Origin: Acidimicrobiaceae bacterium
GTDB lineage: Bacteria; Actinomycetota; Acidimicrobiia; Acidimicrobiales; Acidimicrobiaceae
Assembly: GCA_013044365.1 (NCBI GenBank)
Contig: JABEUP010000037.1
Location: 1 to 10,367 of the forward strand
Length of the DNA: 10,367 nt
Direction: 5' to 3'
Part shown: positions 1 to 7,500 of the stretch, in pieces
How the letters are laid out: every line of letters begins with the position of its first letter
Numbering within the stretch: position 1 is the first letter of the stretch
Made by a program: the position numbers and the translations under genes
Notes under the pieces: model-generated
Databases searched by the model: none
What the model was told of the DNA's origin: nothing
What the model saw: only the letters and a program-made list of their open reading frames with translations

Positions 1-269
1 ACATGGACTGGATCGAAGGTATACAAGGAGTCGTCAATGATGACTTCCGCGATTTTTTCCAACACGGGCTTAATGGCTTCCAACGTCTGAGTGGTTCTCA
101 ATGCCGGTGAGCAAAGAACTACCTCGATTGGCAGATTTTCCCTTTTGATATAAGAGGCTATCTTCGAAGCGTCGCGTAGGCCCCTCTCTGAAAGCGGTCT
201 AGTGAAATCTGAATCAGAGGGATTATTCCAAAGTGATTTGCCGTGCCGCAAAAGATAAAGGTGGCGCAT
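1..269 (-). CDS. SixA-like histidine phosphatase family protein (partial, C-terminus beyond left edge)
   Basis: The first 89 residues of a phosphohistidine/phosphoglycerate-mutase-fold phosphatase are present. The protein opens with a short beta strand and LRHGKS (residues 7-12), the RHG motif whose histidine accepts the phosphoryl group in this superfamily. RPLSERG (24-30) follows, then SPALRTTQT (54-62), which matches the family's second arginine-containing SPxxRxxQT block. The spacing and the RHGKS...RPLS..G pattern resemble SixA-type phosphohistidine phosphatases more than true phosphoglycerate mutases. The later catalytic histidine lies outside the window. The ATG at 269 is preceded by a stop codon in frame 11 codons upstream with no other start between, and by AAGGGG at a reasonable distance, so the start is secure. 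The physiological substrate cannot be told from sequence. The 198-base gap and a candidate terminator separate it from the aarF-like gene on the same strand. Confidence 0.85.
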   Translation of the reverse strand, partial: MRHLYLLRHGKSLWNNPSDSDFTRPLSERGLRDASKIASYIKRENLPIEVVLCSPALRTTQTLEAIKPVLEKIAEVIIDDSLYTFDPVH

Positions 270-410
270 ACAGCATCCCCTTGCTGAGTATGATCATGAT
301 GCTAGCAGATTCGTTGAGCTGGGGTCATTGACACCCTTTTTGGCCAGAACGGATCCGGTTGCGGGTTTGCGATGATATCCGCTGTCAGGTTGACTCATTT
401 GACAAGAGAA

Positions 411-444
411 TTCCAAAGGAACCAGGGTACTCGGGACCTTTGAA
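411..444 (-). terminator. candidate hairpin terminator after the aarF-like gene
   Basis: Reading the minus strand, TTCAAAGG pairs with CCTTTGGAA with one bulged G, giving an 8-bp stem about 24 bases after the stop codon of the aarF-like gene. The loop is 17 bases and the following tract is only moderately T-rich (AATTCTCTTG). It is well placed to end the epimerase-aarF transcript before the SixA-like gene, but the long loop and weak U tract make it tentative. Confidence 0.35.
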
Positions 445-467
445 TCCAATTATTAATGAAATCAAGT

Positions 468-1859
468 TCAGCCGCGTTTGCCGGTGTCCCGAAGCCATTT
501 TTGTTCGAGTTCACCCATGGTTGTCGCGGGTGGACCTTGGATGAAAGTCCATATCTCCTCTGCAATTTTGCGCCAGTTTGCCGTGGCGCCAAGTCTGGCC
601 AGCAGTGCATAAAGACCGAGATTGATTCTTTGGATGATTACGAAATATTCAGGCACATCGATAAATTTGGAGATCCTGGACGAAACGTCAAATGTATGTC
701 TGAATATTGCGGAAGCAAATTCCGATGAAAGCTCCACTTCCTCTTCCGAGGCGAGAAAGGCATAGAAGTGCTGGAAGTATTCTGCTATTTCTGAAGTTGC
801 CAAAGGGGAGTCGGGGGGAATCAGGCCTGCGGATTCAATGACTTTGCGAAATTCATCAGGATTGGGTTGGATAAGAATGGTTTTGATCATCGATTCGAAG
901 ACAAAGAGATGTGCCGGCTGAAAGACCTTGGTAAGTCCAAAGTCTAAAAATGTCACCCGTCCTGATTTGTGGAAAATGTAATTGCCCGGGTGTGGATCGC
1001 CATTGAATGCTGCGATCCTGTAAAGTGATCCGAACACGAATCTGTAAATTGTCTCGGCAGCCAGATTGCGTTCCTGTACAGGCCAGGCCAGGACTTCGTC
1101 GAAACTGCTCCCGGTAACCAGTTCAGTGACGAGTAACCTCTTGTTCGACAGTTCCGGATATATCCGGGGGATATGAATAAACGGATGGCCCCGGTAGTAG
1201 TTGTAAAACAAGCTTTGATTTCTCGCTTCGATTTCGTAATCAAGTTCCTCAAGCATCCGCTCTCTGATTTCGTTGACAACTCTTCTGGTATCAATGTTGG
1301 GAAAGGCCAGTCCAATCACTCGGGACATTGCGTCGGTGTTGGCTAAATCCGCAGCCATGGTGTTGGCGGCGTCGGGGTACTGTACTTTTACTGCTACTGC
1401 CTTTCCTGATTTGGTGATTGCCCGGTGAACCTGCCCAATGGATGCGGCGGCGATCGGGTCAAGATCGAATGAGGCGAACACGTCTCCGAGCCGGGCCCCT
1501 AATTCGGCTTCTATGGTGCTTTCTGCCAGTTCTCTGCTCATCGGAGGAACACTGTTGTATAGAGCTCCTAAGGTTGTCTTCACATTTTCGGGTAAGCCAT
1601 CGTTGAGATAGCCAGCCATCTGGCCGAGCTTCATCATGACGCCGCGCATCTGGCCAAGGGTTTCAACCACCTGGTTGGCGCTCTTGATTTCGAATTCCCG
1701 GTTCAGCTCCTCTTTGCGCGATGCATTCGAGAATATCGTTCTCGATTTGAGGGTCAAATATGTTGCAGCAATCCTTGCAGTGAGGGTAGACATCTTTAGA
1801 ACGCGCTTGAATCTGGTTCTAAGAAAGTCCTTCCGTATTTTTGGTTTTCTCATGACCAC
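468..1859 (-). CDS. AarF/ABC1/UbiB kinase-like family protein
   Basis: This 463-residue protein belongs to the atypical protein-kinase-like UbiB/ABC1/COQ8 family. The family signature KLGQ lies at residues 77-80, in the N-terminal extension that folds over the active site. AAASIGQVHRA (137-147) is the alanine-rich nucleotide loop, VAVKVQYP (155-162) carries the conserved lysine K158, ELDYE (205-209) the partner glutamate region, NGDPHPGN (286-293) the catalytic loop and LDFG (305-308) the metal-binding DFG. All expected catalytic elements are therefore present. No C-terminal membrane segment is apparent, unlike Escherichia coli UbiB. Family members act as ATPases supporting ubiquinone synthesis in Proteobacteria; in menaquinone-using Actinobacteria the target is not established. 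The start is GTG at 1859; an ATG two codons later (1853) is an equal alternative, and both follow GAGATGA. It lies 7 bases after the stop of the epimerase gene, so translation is probably coupled. Confidence 0.9.
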   Translation of the reverse strand: MVMRKPKIRKDFLRTRFKRVLKMSTLTARIAATYLTLKSRTIFSNASRKEELNREFEIKSANQVVETLGQMRGVMMKLGQMAGYLNDGLPENVKTTLGALYNSVPPMSRELAESTIEAELGARLGDVFASFDLDPIAAASIGQVHRAITKSGKAVAVKVQYPDAANTMAADLANTDAMSRVIGLAFPNIDTRRVVNEIRERMLEELDYEIEARNQSLFYNYYRGHPFIHIPRIYPELSNKRLLVTELVTGSSFDEVLAWPVQERNLAAETIYRFVFGSLYRIAAFNGDPHPGNYIFHKSGRVTFLDFGLTKVFQPAHLFVFESMIKTILIQPNPDEFRKVIESAGLIPPDSPLATSEIAEYFQHFYAFLASEEEVELSSEFASAIFRHTFDVSSRISKFIDVPEYFVIIQRINLGLYALLARLGATANWRKIAEEIWTFIQGPPATTMGELEQKWLRDTGKRG

Positions 1860-1866
1860 CCGGCAT

Positions 1867-2763
1867 TCATCTCAAAAGATCTGACAATGCGTTTTCAAGG
1901 TCGCCGAACTGGTATTCAAAACCGGCGTTTTGTAAAATGGTCGGTGTAACCCGCTGTGAGCTTAGTAACATCTCCTCGGCAAACTCTTTTCCGAGCGCCA
2001 ATTCCAGGATTAAGGCTGGGGCTTTAAAAAGTAACGGTTTTCCGAGCGCCGTGGCAACTTTTTTGGAGAACTCCAGGTTGGTGACTGGGTCGGGGGAAAC
2101 CAGGTTGACGGGACCAGAAATATCAGTGTTGGTTAGCGCAAAAATTATCGCACGAACTTCATCTTCCAGATGGATCCAGCTCATGTATTGATTTCCGCGG
2201 CCCATAGAGGCTCCCAGACCGTATTTGAAAAGTGGCAATTGCTTGGCTAACGCGCCGCCATAATTCGACAGGACAATTCCAGTGCGAAGGAACACAACAC
2301 GCTTGGCAATTACTTTGGCTCGCTCTGCCCGTTGTTCCCAATCTGCGACCAGTGATGCTAAAAACCCGCTTCCTGGTGGTGAGGTCTCTGTCAGGGTCTC
2401 GCTGTTTCGATTCCCGTATATGCCAATAGCCGAAGCAGAGATGAAAGTTTCAGGCTTGAGATCTGCCTCTTTCACCATTTCAATCAAGAGATCGGTGCCG
2501 ATCAAACGACTATCTACAATCTTCTTTTTCTGCTGTCGCGTCCATCTCTTATTGGCAAGGGATTCTCCCGACAGGTGCACCACCGCGTCCAGGGAACTAA
2601 TGGCTTTCAAGGTTCCAATGCGGTTGTCGGGATCCCATTTGACAGTTCTGGGATCGCTGGAGGTGGAACGACCCAAGGAGTAGACCTCGTGGCCGCCAAA
2701 AGTAAGTTCAGCTACAACCGATGCGCCGATTAACCCGCTTGCCCCACTTACTAGAACTTTCAT
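1867..2763 (-). CDS. TIGR01777 family NAD(P)-dependent epimerase (YfcH-like)
   Basis: This 298-residue short-chain dehydrogenase/reductase-fold protein begins with a Rossmann strand and GASGLIG (residues 7-13), the GxxGxxG dinucleotide-binding motif. VVHLSGESLANKRW (61-74), SAIGIYG (111-117), FLRTGIVLS (158-166) and GRGNQYMSWIHLED (188-201) are the blocks typical of TIGR01777/YfcH proteins. The C-terminus QRVTPTILQNAGFEY (270-284), followed by DLENAL, is the DUF1731-type tail that separates this family from ordinary sugar epimerases. The substrate is not known for the family. The start chosen is ATG 2763, because GGAGG lies 8 bases upstream and the Rossmann fold starts immediately; an in-frame ATG at 2793 would add ten residues without family resemblance. 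It is the first gene of a two-gene operon with the aarF-like gene just downstream. Confidence 0.92.
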   Translation of the reverse strand: MKVLVSGASGLIGASVVAELTFGGHEVYSLGRSTSSDPRTVKWDPDNRIGTLKAISSLDAVVHLSGESLANKRWTRQQKKKIVDSRLIGTDLLIEMVKEADLKPETFISASAIGIYGNRNSETLTETSPPGSGFLASLVADWEQRAERAKVIAKRVVFLRTGIVLSNYGGALAKQLPLFKYGLGASMGRGNQYMSWIHLEDEVRAIIFALTNTDISGPVNLVSPDPVTNLEFSKKVATALGKPLLFKAPALILELALGKEFAEEMLLSSQRVTPTILQNAGFEYQFGDLENALSDLLR

Positions 2764-2903
2764 GGCTTTTCCTCCGTCGCGGTCACTCAGCATTGGGCAA
2801 AGCTGTTTTATTGGTCAACCAGTTGAGACATAGTGGCATTTCTAAGATCGTTCGACACTCTGGAATTTGACGAGGTCAGGTGTTGCAAGGCTATATTAAC
2901 CGC

Positions 2904-2938
2904 AGTTTACGGCGGTGATCCTATCGCCACCGCAAACT
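2904..2938. repeat. 35-base imperfect inverted repeat
   Basis: Two 16-base arms around a 3-base centre (CCT) pair at 13 Watson-Crick positions plus one G-T, with only two mismatches. The left arm reads AGTTTACGGCGGTGAT and the right arm ATCGCCACCGCAAACT. No T tract follows on either strand, so it is not a standard intrinsic terminator. It stands about 140 bases upstream of the epimerase-aarF operon. An operator, an RNA hairpin or an end-of-transcript structure without a U tail are all possible. Confidence 0.7.
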
Positions 2939-3217
2939 AAGATTCTGGCCTGTTGATCAAGCCGGATTACCCGAAATTCCCGGAGTTGGACTGTAAGCAA
3001 TTCCAACGCATACTTTTCTAGGGGATACCTGGGTTTAGTTTAGTTCATCATTTCAACGTTGCGTGTCCGAAATGCGGGCAGCGATCAAATCTAAAGGAAG
3101 GTGTATTGTCGGCTGTTTTTCAATCGCACTTTTGCAGTCCGTCGATGCTTAGCTTTTCATAACGTTGTTGGCGGTTCTATTTAAGTGAAATAGACAATCT
3201 GAAAATATGAAATTATG

Positions 3218-3240
3218 TCGATTCCATACTTTGGATTCGA
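3218..3240 (-). terminator. weak stem-loop downstream of the alpha/beta hydrolase
   Basis: TCGATTCC and GGATTCGA pair over 8 positions with one mismatch around a 7-base loop, about 45 bases past the hydrolase stop. The minus-strand sequence that follows (CATAATTTCATATTTTC) is AT-rich but not a clean T run. It is in the right place for a terminator but is weak. Confidence 0.25.
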
Positions 3241-3284
3241 TAGGAGAATTTCGTGTTGCAGTTGGGTTTTATCTGGTTAATAAT

Positions 3285-4142
3285 TCACAAGCGGGCGATA
3301 ATTTCACGAACCAGTTCCGCGACCGTTTCAGGTCTTTTCAGGTGCACTCCATGGTCTGTATTTGAAACGATCCTTATCTGGGAGTCAGGTATGGTATTTG
3401 CCAGATAATCCGAACCTTTTACGTGTCTTTCGGGTGCTTGCTCCGAACGCGCGATTATGACGGGGACCTTTATTTGCGAGGGATCGAGAACTGGGGAGAG
3501 ATGAGACATTGAACTCATTTCAGACAACATCGTTATTCCTTCGATTTCGCGGCTTCGTTTGGTTGAGGGAGGCAACCTCCTCCAGCTGTCCTCACCAATC
3601 ATGGAGATCATGAATCCCTTGGCTTGTTTCTTGGCCCACTCAAGATCGATTGCTTCCGAAGGGTCCGCAGAATTAGTTGACCACGTCGACCATCCTGGTA
3701 TCCATGACAGAGGGGATTCAAAAGCCACCAGGCCGAGTAAGTTTTCAACGCGACGCTCGGCGGCTAGAAGCGTCAAGGTTCCCCCGTAGGAATGTCCAAA
3801 TACTACGGTCGGCTTCTCATTAACAATTTCGGTCAGATCCCGGAGATGAATCTGCCAACTGACCTTTTTCGGCATACCGTTGATGTCCTGGAATGGCGAG
3901 GTTGCATATCCGCGTCTGTCGTATGAGATCACCTCATAGCCGCTGAGATGCTTAGCCGCTCTTTTGAACGAGGTTGCCCGATCCATTGTTCCATGTACAA
4001 GAAGAATTCGGGGCCAATCATGAGTTTGCTTATTACCTGTCAGTAAAATAGGAGTAATCCTTGGTATATCTGATCCAATCATTATTTGATTGTTTGAACG
4101 GTCTTGGTCGGGTGGAAGCACGTTAGGAACCTGTGGTCTCAT
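3285..4142 (-). CDS. alpha/beta hydrolase
   Basis: This protein of up to 285 residues has the alpha/beta-hydrolase fold. LLVHGTMDRA (47-56) holds the HG oxyanion-hole motif, YEVISYDRRGYATS (69-82) is the next strand and loop, and GHSYGG (116-121) is the nucleophile elbow with Ser118. DHGVHLKRPE (263-272) carries the likely catalytic histidine, His264. The acid residue should follow the strand VPVIIARSEQ (226-235), but I cannot assign it with certainty. There is no signal peptide or membrane segment, so it is probably cytosolic; the substrate is unknown. The start is uncertain. ATG 4142 has no ribosome binding site, GTG 4121 has AGG about 9 bases upstream, and ATG 4082 (residue 21) would give a more typical N-terminus, since the first 25 residues are proline- and asparagine-rich and not part of the fold. 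It is transcribed divergently from kgd and stands alone. Confidence 0.88.
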   Translation of the reverse strand: MRPQVPNVLPPDQDRSNNQIMIGSDIPRITPILLTGNKQTHDWPRILLVHGTMDRATSFKRAAKHLSGYEVISYDRRGYATSPFQDINGMPKKVSWQIHLRDLTEIVNEKPTVVFGHSYGGTLTLLAAERRVENLLGLVAFESPLSWIPGWSTWSTNSADPSEAIDLEWAKKQAKGFMISMIGEDSWRRLPPSTKRSREIEGITMLSEMSSMSHLSPVLDPSQIKVPVIIARSEQAPERHVKGSDYLANTIPDSQIRIVSNTDHGVHLKRPETVAELVREIIARL

Positions 4143-4206
4143 TGCACAAGCGCAGTTTGAACCAGGCTTGCAAGTTGATGTTCAAGAGAGTCCTTCCCCG
4201 CGAATC

Positions 4207-4242
4207 GGAAAATCTACGGCATTTTGCCGCAAATAGTTTTCC
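4207..4242. repeat. bulged 13-bp hairpin in the divergent intergenic region
   Basis: GGAAAA, CTA and CGGC on the left pair with GCCG, TAG and TTTTCC on the right, around an ATTTT loop. There is one bulged T on the left and a bulged CAAA on the right. It is about 65 bases upstream of the alpha/beta hydrolase and 340 bases upstream of kgd, so its role is unclear. It could be part of an untranslated leader of the hydrolase transcript. Confidence 0.5.
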
Positions 4243-4469
4243 AATCAGTGTACTAAGGGCATTTCGGAGCTTCTTCGTGGTTCGAAGTCAAGGCGGCCCT
4301 TTACCGAATGTTCCCTGGGGCTCCTTTGTAGTTCTTACCCGGTTCCCAGGGTAGTTTATTACATTGGCAAAGATATTCAATCGGTTCCAAGTAGCTTTGA
4401 CTGAGTACCCAACTATACAAACGAGTTAGCTTCCTATAGCGGTCGGAGCCGAATTGCATGCAGCATAGT

Positions 4470-4493
4470 CGTCACAAATATTTGCCTGTGACG
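4470..4493. promoter_or_regulatory. perfect CGTCACA-N10-TGTGACG dyad upstream of kgd
   Basis: Two perfect 7-base arms are separated by 10 bases (AATATTTGCC), centred about 100 bases upstream of the kgd ATG. The arms contain the TGTGA/TCACA words of CRP/GlxR-family sites, but in the opposite order (TCACA first), so it is not a standard CRP-type palindrome. It could be an operator for another dimeric regulator or a short RNA hairpin. Confidence 0.4.
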
Positions 4494-4531
4494 AGGATAA
4501 TTTAGGTGATTTTAAGCTAGGTCTTACTAGC

Positions 4532-4561
4532 CTGTTATTTCAGGTCTAAATACTTTATAAA
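4532..4561 (+). promoter_or_regulatory. weak candidate promoter of kgd
   Basis: TATAAA at 4556-4561 is a plausible -10 box. The best -35 match at 18-base spacing is CTGTTA (4532-4537), which is poor. If it is used, transcription would begin near 4568 and leave a leader of only about 15 bases, which would also explain why no normally spaced ribosome binding site is present. Confidence 0.25.
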
Positions 4562-4581
4562 GGTGGGTTACCTCTAAGCTC

Positions 4582-7500
4582 ATGCCAAATAATAGATCGT
4601 TAACTTATGGGGCTTTTGGTCCTAATGCATGGCTCGTAGATGAAATGTACGAGCAATTTCTGAATGATCCAGGTTCAGTGTCTCCGAGCTGGCAGGAGTT
4701 CTTTGCAGATTACAAGCCTATCTCAGAGCAGGTGGCACAAGCAAACGAAGAAGTTATAGAGGCTTCCTCTCAACTGGCCACGCCTGAAACAAGTTCCAGG
4801 TCGCAGACGGCTTCATCGGCTGGGGCTGCCGAAATAGTCGGCGAAACGTTCCCATTGGTCGAAATTAAGAGTAACGGGGACGGAACGGCGCCGCCGGAAG
4901 TTTTACCTTTGCCAAATCTTACAGAAGGCCAGCCCGAAGGTGCAAAGATTCTTCGTGGCGCAGCGTCAAAGATCGTGGCGAACATGGAGATATCGTTAAC
5001 TGTTCCAACCGCCACGTCGGTGCGGACCATTCCTGCAAAGCTGCTTGAGGTCAACAGGACAATTATCAACAATCAACTTGCGAGAGTGCGTGGAGGTAAA
5101 GTCAGCTTTACCCACCTAATCGGATTTGCAATTGTCCAGGCGATGAAGGCCGTTCCGGCTATGAATTCAGTATTTGTGGCCAATGCAGACGGTAAGAAAA
5201 ATCCGGGAGTCATAAAATCACCTTCGATAAACCTCGGAATTGCGGTCGATGTAGCGAAGCCCGATGGCAGCAGGAGTCTTTTTGTCCCTGTCATCAGGGG
5301 CGCGGAGTCGCACAATTTCGCACAATTTCTAAATGCTTACGAGGATCTGATTAGAAAAGTCCGAACCAACAAACTTTCACCCGACGATTTTTCTGGCGCC
5401 ACCGCATCTCTGACTAATCCCGGCACAATTGGAACCGAGCATTCCATTCCGAGGCTGATGGCTGGTCAGGGCGTGATCATTGGAGTCGGTTCTCTGGGAT
5501 ATTCAGCGGAATTGGCCTCGGCTGACCCTGCCGTCCTAGCCGAACTGGGTGTTTCCAAATCGGTTACTATAACTTCCACATATGACCATCGTGTCATTCA
5601 GGGTGCGGAGTCGGGACTGTTTCTTGCCCGTATTTACGAACTGCTGATCGGAATGCATGGCTTCTATGACGATGTGTTCAACTCTATCGGCGTAATCGAC
5701 CGACCGGTTGTTTGGCAGGATGACAGTTCGGTGGGAGATTCCGATTTTTCCAAGATCGCCAAGCAGGTCAGAGTTCATACTCTTATAAACAACTATCGGG
5801 TTCGCGGACATTTAATGGCTGATCTGGATCCTCTTGGGATTTTGAAGCCCTCCTTTCCAATCGAGCTCGATCCATTTACCTATGGTTTGACTGTTTGGGA
5901 TTTGGATCGCATCTTCTTTACTGATGGTTTTGCTGGCAAGGAGAAGATGGCGCTTTCGAAGATCTTGGCAGTGCTCCGCGACACCTATTGCCGGACAGTC
6001 GGATTTGAGTACATGCATATACAGGATCCTCAGCAGAAGAAATGGATCCAAGGTCAGGTTGAGGGTGTCTCGGATGATCTGGATGGCGGCGAGAAGCGGC
6101 ACATACTTTCGCGTCTTAATGGAGCTGAGGCGTTTGAAAGATTTCTTCATACTCGGTACATAGGCCAAAAGCGATTTGGTCTTGAGGGTGCCGAATCTGG
6201 CATAGTATTCGTCGATGAAGTGATTCAAAAGTGCGCAGACAACGAATTCGAAGAAGTAGTGATAGGAATGGCACACCGCGGCCGACTCAATATTTTAGCT
6301 AATATCGTTGGCAAGTCGTACGGCCAGATTTTCAAAGAGTTCGAGGGCAACCTCGATCCCACCACGGTTCAGGGTTCTGGGGACGTTAAGTACCACAAAG
6401 GTGCGGTGGGCCGATTTGAAGCGCGGTCGGGTAAGGAAATTACAGTCAGCCTTGCATCCAATCCGTCTCACTTGGAGGCGGTGAACCCGGTTGTGGAGGG
6501 TATGGCGAGGGCAAAGCAGGATATCATCGGGGATAGAGGTAATTTCTCGGTTCTTCCTTTACTCATACATGGTGACGCCGCCTTCGCTGGACAAGGTGTG
6601 GTAGCGGAGACTCTCAATTTATCTCAGCTGGTTGGGTACAGGACAGGTGGAACGGTACACCTGGTCATCAACAACCAGGTCGGATTTACCACCAATCCGG
6701 ACCAAGCGCGCTCCAGTACCTACGCCACTGATGTGGCCAAGATGATCCAGGCTCCGATTTTTCACGTTAATGGCGATGATCCGGAGGCAGTGGTCAGGGT
6801 TGCCCGATTGGCTTTCGACTTTCGCCAAGTGTTCAAAAAAGATGTCGTTGTTGACATGGTATGTTATAGAAGATTTGGACACAATGAAGGTGATGAGCCG
6901 AGTTATACTCAGCCGAAGATGTATGAGATCATCGAGTCCCGAAGGTCTGTGCGCAAGCTCTACACAGAATCGCTTGTGTCGAGGGGAGATCTCACCATCG
7001 AGGATGCAGAGAGCGCGCTCGATGACTTTCTTGACAGGCTTCAGGTTGCGCTGGACCAGACCAGATCCCAATCCGCACCCAATCCAACCAGCATTCCTCC
7101 GGCTCCAATAAACAATGTTCCACTGGAAAAGGTGGTGACATCAGTTTCCCAAGATGTGCTCGAACGGCTTTCGGTTTGTCTACACGGTTGGCCGGACGGG
7201 TTTAACGTCCACCCAAAGCTTCTGAGGCAACTGGATAGCCGTAAAGCACTGTTCGAGTCTGGTCAAATTGACTGGAGTCTTGGTGAGGCGTTTGCGTTTG
7301 GAACAATTCTCTTGGACGGGTTGGACGTACGTTTTAGCGGTCAAGACTCCCGAAGAGGTACCTTCAGCCACAGGCATGCTGCCTTGATCGACAACAAAAA
7401 CGGGAGTGACTTCGTGCCGTTGAAAGAGCTGGCAAGCGAGGCTGGCTCTTCCGGTTCCGGCAGGCCAATAGGTCGGTTCATGATCTACGATTCGCTGTTG

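Larger units (their letters stand above)
2764..3284. other. 521-base gap without a recognised intact gene
   Basis: The gap lies between the epimerase start and the alpha/beta hydrolase stop, both on the minus strand. It should therefore hold the terminator of the hydrolase and the promoter of the epimerase-aarF operon. On the minus strand, TTGACC at 2818-2813 could be a -35 box, inside a TGGT-CA-ACCA dyad (2812-2821), but the sequence 17 bases on (CAATGC) is a poor -10 box. The gap also contains the 35-base inverted repeat listed separately, a weak stem-loop at 3218-3240, and an open plus frame (2941-3162, one internal TAG) with a CPKCG motif. No tRNA fold or mobile-element end was seen. Confidence 0.6.
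4143..4581. other. 439-base divergent intergenic region between the alpha/beta hydrolase and kgd
   Basis: This region should hold the promoters of both flanking genes. No open frame in it resembles a protein. Visible structure, from left to right: a bulged hairpin at 4207-4242, a perfect 7-bp dyad at 4470-4493, a short GCTAG/CTAGC stem-loop at 4516-4531, a repeated AGGTCT at 4519-4524 and 4542-4547, and a TATAAA box just before the kgd start. The clustering of small dyads in the last 110 bases before kgd suggests control of that gene, but none matches a site I can name. Confidence 0.55.

Noticed and set aside
321..341. GGGT-N7-ACCC followed by TTTTT on the plus strand, resembling a small intrinsic terminator
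   Set aside because: The stem is only 4 bp and no plus-strand gene ends upstream of it.
390..403. TTGAC repeated 9 bases apart on the plus strand
   Set aside because: The repeat is a 5-base word with only two copies, and no -10 box at a useful distance supports a promoter.
359..728. Plus-strand open frames over and beside the end of the aarF-like gene
   Set aside because: They overlap the well-supported minus-strand aarF-like gene or have no ribosome binding site, and the predicted peptides have no family resemblance.
3072..3150. Small plus-strand frame of 26 codons beginning at an ATG, with a basic then hydrophobic peptide
   Set aside because: No ribosome binding site precedes it, and peptides of this length and look arise easily by chance in a gap.
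4279..4300. GGTTCGAAGTC resembling a tRNA T-loop
   Set aside because: The flanking bases do not form a T-stem and no acceptor, D or anticodon arm can be drawn around it.
4133..4354. 73-codon plus-strand frame at the left of the kgd upstream region
   Set aside because: It starts with GTG inside the hydrolase coding start, has no ribosome binding site, and its product is not protein-like.
5812..6276. 154-codon minus-strand frame inside kgd
   Set aside because: It is a shadow of the kgd frame; the plus-strand frame has unmistakable family motifs throughout.
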